IMG/VR virus record: IMGVR_UViG_3300046018_000178
Location: 1-42,418 of that record
DNA from: a virus
Length of the DNA: 42,418 nucleotides
Direction: 5' to 3' (one strand)
Positions 38,537 to 42,418 of the stretch are shown piece by piece. A program made the position numbers and the translations under genes. Under the pieces are notes generated by a model that was given only the letters and a program-made list of their open reading frames with translations, made no database searches and was not told the origin of the DNA. Positions within the stretch are counted from its first letter, which is position 1, and each line of letters starts with the position of its first letter.

Positions 38537-40342
38537 ATGTTCGACCAGCAGCTACAGAACGAACGGCGGGACAAGTCCGCGATCCTTCAGGCCCTGGAAG
38601 AGGCCGGGGCGAAGATCGTCAACCCGTCGAAAATATCCTGCCCCTTCCACGACGATACATCCCCTTCCGCCGGGATCTTCGACGACGGTTCGGGAACGTG
38701 GAAGTTCAAGTGCCACGGGGCCGCGTGCGGGTGGCACGGGGACGTTTTCGACATCCGCGCCAAAGCGGCCGGCAAGGAACTCCGCGACGTGCTGCCCCGT
38801 TCGGAGCAACCCGTCAACCGCGTGGCCCGACACATGGAACCGGTCAACGAATCGAAGCCCGTTGAAGTCTTCCCGACGAAGGAAGCGATAATTTCATCCG
38901 CTCGCGGATGCACCGAACATTACACATACACGAATCCGGCCGATAACAAAATCGACCTTTTGATATTGCGGATTGAAAGGCCGGGAGAGAAAAAACAATT
39001 CCGCCAGTGCCACTTCAGCAACGTCCACAATGGATGGGTATACGGCAAGCCGGCCGGCAAGATGCCGGTATACAATCGCGGCCGTATCGCTAACAGCAAA
39101 ATTGTAATCGTCGTGGAAGGGGAAAAGTGCGTTCACGCCCTGCGCGCCCACGGGTTCACGGCCACGACTTCGCCGGGCGGGGCCGCAACCGGTAACGCCG
39201 AGCGGGCCGATTGGACGCCGCTCGCCGGCAAGACGGTCTACCTGTGGCCGGACAACGACGAGCCGGACGCGAAGGGACTCAGCGGCGGCGCGGCGCACAT
39301 GCTGGCCGTCAAGGGCATCCTCGAAACGCTCTCGCCGCGGCCGATGATCTACTGGATTGACCCGGCAATAACCGAAGTGCCGCCCAAAGGGGATTGCGTC
39401 GAATTCATCGCCCAGACCCCGGAAGGCATGGACGCCAAGACTTCGATTTCGTGCCTGCTCTCGATAGCAAAGCCGATGGGGCCGTCTTCCCCGCTGGCCC
39501 AGATGATCGACGATTCAATCAGCGGCAAGCGGGCGAACGTGCCTTTCCCGTTCCCGATTATCACCACCGCATCGCAGGCCCTCTTGCCCGGAAGCGTAAC
39601 CGCGTTCTGCGGAGAAGCGGGGGCCGGCAAGAGCTTTTTTCTCGTTCAGTCGGCGTGGCACCTTTGCGAACGGGACATACCCTGCGCGGTATTCATGCTG
39701 GAGGACGGCCCGGAGTTTCACCTTTCCAGATTGTTGGCCCAACTGGAAAACAACATTATGATTTTGAATGCGGAGTGGATACGATTCAACGGCGACGAAG
39801 CGAAGGACTCGTACAACCGGCACCGGGAGGCCCTCGATAAGTTTTCGCTGTGCCTCACGACCGAACCGAAAGAAATTCCGACATATAAAATCATCGTCGA
39901 ATGGGTGGACAAGAAATTGGCGGAAGGTTGCCGCGTGCTGTTCATCGACCCGGTTACGGCCGCAACCCCGACCGAGAAGCCCTGGATTGAAGACCATAAA
40001 TTCATCATGCAGATGAAGCAGAAGGCGAAGGACTTCGGCGCTTCGATCCTGCTTTCGATTCACCCGAAGAAGAACGGCAAGACCGGGAACGGCCTGGACG
40101 ATATGGCCGGCGGTTCGGCGATACCCCGCCTCTCCCACGCCGTCATCTGGCTGAAGCGTTCGGAGAATCCGGAAGACGTTCTTATCCGCCACGACGACGG
40201 AAGCCGCAGTTCCGTGACGATCAACCGCCGAATTGAAATCTTCAAGGCCCGCGCCGGAAGTGGCGTCGGCACCAAAATCGGCATGAGCTTCGAATCCCGA
40301 ACCGCATCGTTCCACGAATGCGGCATCATAATGAAGGATTGA
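38537..40342 (+). CDS. primase-helicase (T7 gp4-like)
   Basis: 601 residues. N-terminal CHC2-type zinc site: Cys35, His38, Cys59 and Cys64. TOPRIM core: VEGEK at 193-197 and the acidic pair DND at 239-241. RecA/DnaB-like helicase: Walker A GEAGAGKS at 359-366, Walker B VLFIDP at 467-472, then LLSIHPKKNG. This gives both primer synthesis and unwinding in one protein. It follows the initiator by 3 nt. No DNA polymerase is seen, so host polymerase is presumably used. Confidence 0.88.
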   Translation: MFDQQLQNERRDKSAILQALEEAGAKIVNPSKISCPFHDDTSPSAGIFDDGSGTWKFKCHGAACGWHGDVFDIRAKAAGKELRDVLPRSEQPVNRVARHMEPVNESKPVEVFPTKEAIISSARGCTEHYTYTNPADNKIDLLILRIERPGEKKQFRQCHFSNVHNGWVYGKPAGKMPVYNRGRIANSKIVIVVEGEKCVHALRAHGFTATTSPGGAATGNAERADWTPLAGKTVYLWPDNDEPDAKGLSGGAAHMLAVKGILETLSPRPMIYWIDPAITEVPPKGDCVEFIAQTPEGMDAKTSISCLLSIAKPMGPSSPLAQMIDDSISGKRANVPFPFPIITTASQALLPGSVTAFCGEAGAGKSFFLVQSAWHLCERDIPCAVFMLEDGPEFHLSRLLAQLENNIMILNAEWIRFNGDEAKDSYNRHREALDKFSLCLTTEPKEIPTYKIIVEWVDKKLAEGCRVLFIDPVTAATPTEKPWIEDHKFIMQMKQKAKDFGASILLSIHPKKNGKTGNGLDDMAGGSAIPRLSHAVIWLKRSENPEDVLIRHDDGSRSSVTINRRIEIFKARAGSGVGTKIGMSFESRTASFHECGIIMKD

Positions 40343-40345
40343 AAA

Positions 40346-40552
40346 ATGACGAACCGACCGACCGAATTTGACCCCATGCCGTTCTGCCGCCGCGCGGCCG
40401 AATCGGCCCTGTTATCCGCGCCGCACGAAGGGTGGGACATCCTGACCGATGCCGGCCCAATCGAGGCGATGGACCGGATGATCGAACGCTTTCAGCAGGC
40501 GAAGTCCGTGATGCTGGACGCCCTGAAAGCGGCCGGGAGGGCGGAGCGATGA
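40346..40552 (+). CDS. small hypothetical protein
   Basis: 68 residues, 3 bases after the helicase stop, weak ribosome binding site. Helical and acidic-basic mixed, with a Cys near the start (DPMPFCRRAAES). Coupled to the following small frame (ATGA). No family recognised. Confidence 0.45.
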   Translation: MTNRPTEFDPMPFCRRAAESALLSAPHEGWDILTDAGPIEAMDRMIERFQQAKSVMLDALKAAGRAER

Positions 40553-40641
40553 CACCCGCAGAATTGTCGTTCGCCTTCGCTGAACACCGGGAGGAATATG
40601 GCCGCATCGTGCAGGGGCGGAATGGGGGGATCGAATCGTGA
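40549..40641 (+). CDS. 30-residue protein
   Basis: ATG 40549 overlaps the previous stop; a GGAG lies upstream. Product FAFAEHREEYGRIVQGRNGG is short and charged. Stop overlaps the next GTG (GTGA), so coupling supports it. No motif. Confidence 0.4.
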   Translation: MTPAELSFAFAEHREEYGRIVQGRNGGIES

Positions 40642-41330
40642 AAGAGCGGCCGATTATTTTTAGCGGACCGATGGTCAAGGCCCTGCTTGCCGGGGCGAAA
40701 ACGCAGACGCGGCGGGTTGTCAAACCGCAACCCTACTGGCAGAAAGGCAAGGGTCTTGTTTCCCCAGGATGGGCGTGGAACATCGAGCCGAAGTGCAAAT
40801 TGCAAGCGTGGCCCGAAGATGGAATCGGTTCCCAGATGGCCAAATTTTGCCCCTACGGCATCGTCGGCGACCGGCTCTGGGTGCGGGAGGCGTGGAGCCA
40901 CGGAACGGCCCCAAACAACCCAAATGGAATCGCCGTATACTTGGTTTCTGGAAGCAGGGAGCAATTTGAGAAGGAATACGCAAAGCTCCATCCGGACGCG
41001 CCAAAAGAGTCCGCCGATTGGTGTCATGAGTGGGTCAACAAATCGCCGCTGTTCATGCCCCGATGGGCCAGCCGCATCACCCTCGAATTGACGGGCGTGC
41101 GGGTCGAGCGGCTTCAGAGCATCAGCATGGAAGACGCCAAGGCGGAAGGCGTTCTGTTCGACCCCCTGGAAAGCACCTATTCCGATGACAACCCACCCCG
41201 AAAGCGGATCGGCGGGCTACAGCGGCTGGTGGAATACAAAAAGTTGTGGGACAAGATCAACGGCAAGAAGCACCCGTGGGAATCGAACCCGTTCGTATGG
41301 GTCTTGGAATTCCGGAGGATCGAATCGTGA
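40638..41330 (+). CDS. ASCH/PUA-like phage protein
   Basis: 230 residues from GTG 40638. The N-terminal pattern ERPIIFSGPMVKALLAGAKTQTRRVVKPQ (read as ERPIIFSGPMVKALLAG and AKTQTRRVVKPQ), then GDRLWVREAW and LFMPRWASRITLELTGVRVERLQ (as LFMPRWASRI and TLELTGVRVERLQ), belong to a widespread phage family with a PUA-like fold, thought to bind RNA or modified nucleic acid. Exact role unknown. Overlaps the next gene by 4 nt. Confidence 0.7.
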   Translation: MKERPIIFSGPMVKALLAGAKTQTRRVVKPQPYWQKGKGLVSPGWAWNIEPKCKLQAWPEDGIGSQMAKFCPYGIVGDRLWVREAWSHGTAPNNPNGIAVYLVSGSREQFEKEYAKLHPDAPKESADWCHEWVNKSPLFMPRWASRITLELTGVRVERLQSISMEDAKAEGVLFDPLESTYSDDNPPRKRIGGLQRLVEYKKLWDKINGKKHPWESNPFVWVLEFRRIES

Positions 41331-42088
41331 CCGCAACCCAAACCCGCACGCTGACGCTCGAAGAAATTGCCGTCCGCGCCGAACTCTGCGAACGCGCCAT
41401 CCGCAACGCCGTCAATGCCAGCCGATTCCCGACCCGCCTGGAATCCCGCGTGGCTCGGGACGGAAAACGGATGCTGATGCGCGTGGCCGACGCCGACGCG
41501 GTCGAAAAGTACCTCGCCGAACTGGACGCCCACCGGAGCCGGCAACCGAAGGCCAAGAGGGGCCGCACCGGTTACGCTTCGGAGGTCCCGCCGCCGACCC
41601 CCGGCTATCCCCTCACGCTGCGGCAAATGGCCCGCGAATTCAAGTTGTCCTACGGCACGATTCGCCAGGCGTGCTACGAGGGGCGACTGGCCCACCGGAC
41701 GATGAGCGGAGTGCCGGGGTACAGCCCCAAAAAAGTGCTGCGGGTGGTCGAACGCGCCGACGCCGAACGGTATGCCGACCAGTACGACCCGAGTGATTGC
41801 CGGCCCCGCGTCAGGTACGCGGAGAACCAGGGGCCGGGACGGCGTTCCGTCAAGGCTCTGGACCGCAAGCCGGGCGAACTGCTGGTCTTCGACGTGTGCC
41901 GGTATAAGTCGCCCGAAGGCATCGTGCTGGTCCGGGTGAACGCCATTCGCGGCAGCGTGGCCGACGTGTCCTGGTTCACCGAAAACGACCGCACGAAAAA
42001 GGCGGTCCTATCGGTTCGGGAGCTTGCCGAGAATCTGTTTCACGGGGCGGAATCGTTCGGGGAAGATGACGGGGAGGAAGACGAATGA
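41327..42088 (+). CDS. double-HTH DNA-binding protein, possible small terminase
   Basis: 253 residues from GTG 41327, coupled to the previous stop. Two HTH regions: residues about 8-35 (LTLEEIAVRAELCERAIRNAV) and 97-125 (YPLTLRQMAREFKLSYGTIRQAC), both MerR/excisionase-like. C-terminal part is beta-rich with an acidic tail. Lambda-type small terminases (Nu1) have a similar winged HTH, and none is found next to the large terminase. If the ends of this window join, this gene lies two genes upstream of it. Otherwise an ordinary regulator. Confidence 0.6.
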   Translation: MTATQTRTLTLEEIAVRAELCERAIRNAVNASRFPTRLESRVARDGKRMLMRVADADAVEKYLAELDAHRSRQPKAKRGRTGYASEVPPPTPGYPLTLRQMAREFKLSYGTIRQACYEGRLAHRTMSGVPGYSPKKVLRVVERADAERYADQYDPSDCRPRVRYAENQGPGRRSVKALDRKPGELLVFDVCRYKSPEGIVLVRVNAIRGSVADVSWFTENDRTKKAVLSVRELAENLFHGAESFGEDDGEEDE

Positions 42089-42291
42089 CGTTTCAAGCCG
42101 TTGCATACATGGTTTCAGGCCTGTTCCTTTTGAGGGCAGGCCGTCAATCATTGGACCTCGCGGGGTACGCAAAGACGGATCGGGGGTGGGCTAGGGAGAT
42201 TGCGATAGCAACCGTCTGCCTGATTGCCGGGGTGGGGATGATACTCGCTTCGCTGTATTCGGCCGGGGTTGTTGTGCCGACGGGGAGGTGA
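42085..42291 (+). CDS. small two-span membrane protein
   Basis: 68 residues, coupled to the previous stop (ATGA). Two hydrophobic segments: FQAVAYMVSGLFLLRAG at 3-19 and IAIATVCLIAGVGMILASLYSAGVVV at 39-64 (read as IAIATVCLIAGVG and MILASLYSAGVVV), with a charged turn between them. No family recognised. Confidence 0.5.
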   Translation: MTFQAVAYMVSGLFLLRAGRQSLDLAGYAKTDRGWAREIAIATVCLIAGVGMILASLYSAGVVVPTGR

Positions 42292-42309
42292 ACGCATCAA
42301 CGCAATGAC

Positions 42310-42329
42310 ATATGTTAATGCAAACATAT
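42310..42329 (+). repeat. inverted repeat in the terminal AT-rich gap
   Basis: ATATGTT (42310-42316) and AACATAT (42323-42329) form a perfect 7-base inverted repeat around 6 bases, in the AT-rich stretch 42292-42418 that has no gene. Could be an operator or part of an end/origin region. Confidence 0.4.
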
Positions 42330-42380
42330 AGCTATTCGTTAGAGCGTTCGACGTGTAGCTAATGATCATAGCGTCAGAAT

Positions 42381-42409
42381 TTGACGGGTCCTTCCTTCTT
42401 CTTTTTATT
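42381..42409 (+). promoter_or_regulatory. weak sigma70-like promoter near the window end
   Basis: TTGACG at 42381-42386, 17 bases, TTTATT at 42404-42409 (4/6). The spacer and following bases are a pyrimidine run. It points out of the window; if the molecule is circular it would drive the packaging genes at 78. Low confidence. Confidence 0.35.
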
Positions 42410-42418
42410 TCTTTTGGC

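Noticed and set aside
1-42418. tRNA genes, CRISPR arrays, integrase, insertion sequences
   Set aside because: None was recognised by eye; a tRNA or repeat scan could still find a short one.

Overview
The window looks like most or all of the genome of a tailed, non-contractile (siphovirus-type) bacteriophage from a GC-rich host. Evidence: a lambda-like packaging and head block (large terminase, lambda-family portal, protease-capsid fusion, DUF2190 decoration protein), a tail block without sheath or baseplate genes (tail terminator, tail tube, G/T chaperone pair with a likely -1 frameshift, tape measure), and a replication/recombination block at the other end. Almost all genes lie on the + strand with 1-14 nt overlaps. 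I recognise no integrase, DNA polymerase, RNA polymerase, tRNA or CRISPR array. Signal-peptide proteins with PKD, LamG and Ig-like domains, and the high GC content, would fit a planctomycete or similar host, but that is inference only.

Layout. 78-9836: packaging, head, neck, tail tube and tail assembly chaperones. 9838-17896: tape measure and tail-tip/fibre region, including a GT71-like glycosyltransferase and a 752-residue protein built as PKD - LamG - PKD - nucleoside-hydrolase-like domain. 17912-19581: an exported NBR1-type Ig-like protein and three small membrane proteins (possible holin/lysis set). 19578-19922: one leftward gene with its own near-leaderless promoter. 19923-31374: accessory region with many small genes, three related HNH-AP2 endonuclease copies (the third truncated), exported proteins, a papain-like cysteine protease, a frameshifted Acb2/Tad1-type cyclic-nucleotide sponge, and two sigma70-like promoters with a shared palindromic operator flanking a ribbon-helix-helix gene. 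31368-35883: csrA, a RecE-like nuclease, a Sak4-like ATPase, a truncated cytosine methyltransferase chimera, a DUF1064 nuclease and small zinc-ribbon proteins. 35880-42291: Dam-like adenine methylase carrying an 18-bp perfect inverted repeat, a replication initiator behind an attenuator-like hairpin, a T7 gp4-like primase-helicase, an ASCH-like protein, and a double-HTH protein that could be the missing small terminase if the molecule is circular or permuted.

How it works together. The head and tail genes build a siphovirion whose fibre may bind or process surface glycans and nucleoside-like ligands. The initiator and primase-helicase start replication and presumably use the host polymerase. 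The RecE/Sak4 pair gives single-strand-annealing recombination. Methylases, the broken Acb2 gene and CsrA point to interaction with host restriction, cyclic-nucleotide defence and translation control. The most interesting items are the nucleoside-hydrolase tail protein, the broken Acb2 gene, the paired operator-promoters, the palindrome inside the adenine methylase, and a short TTCGCCCG leader motif that recurs before genes between 22 and 29 kb.
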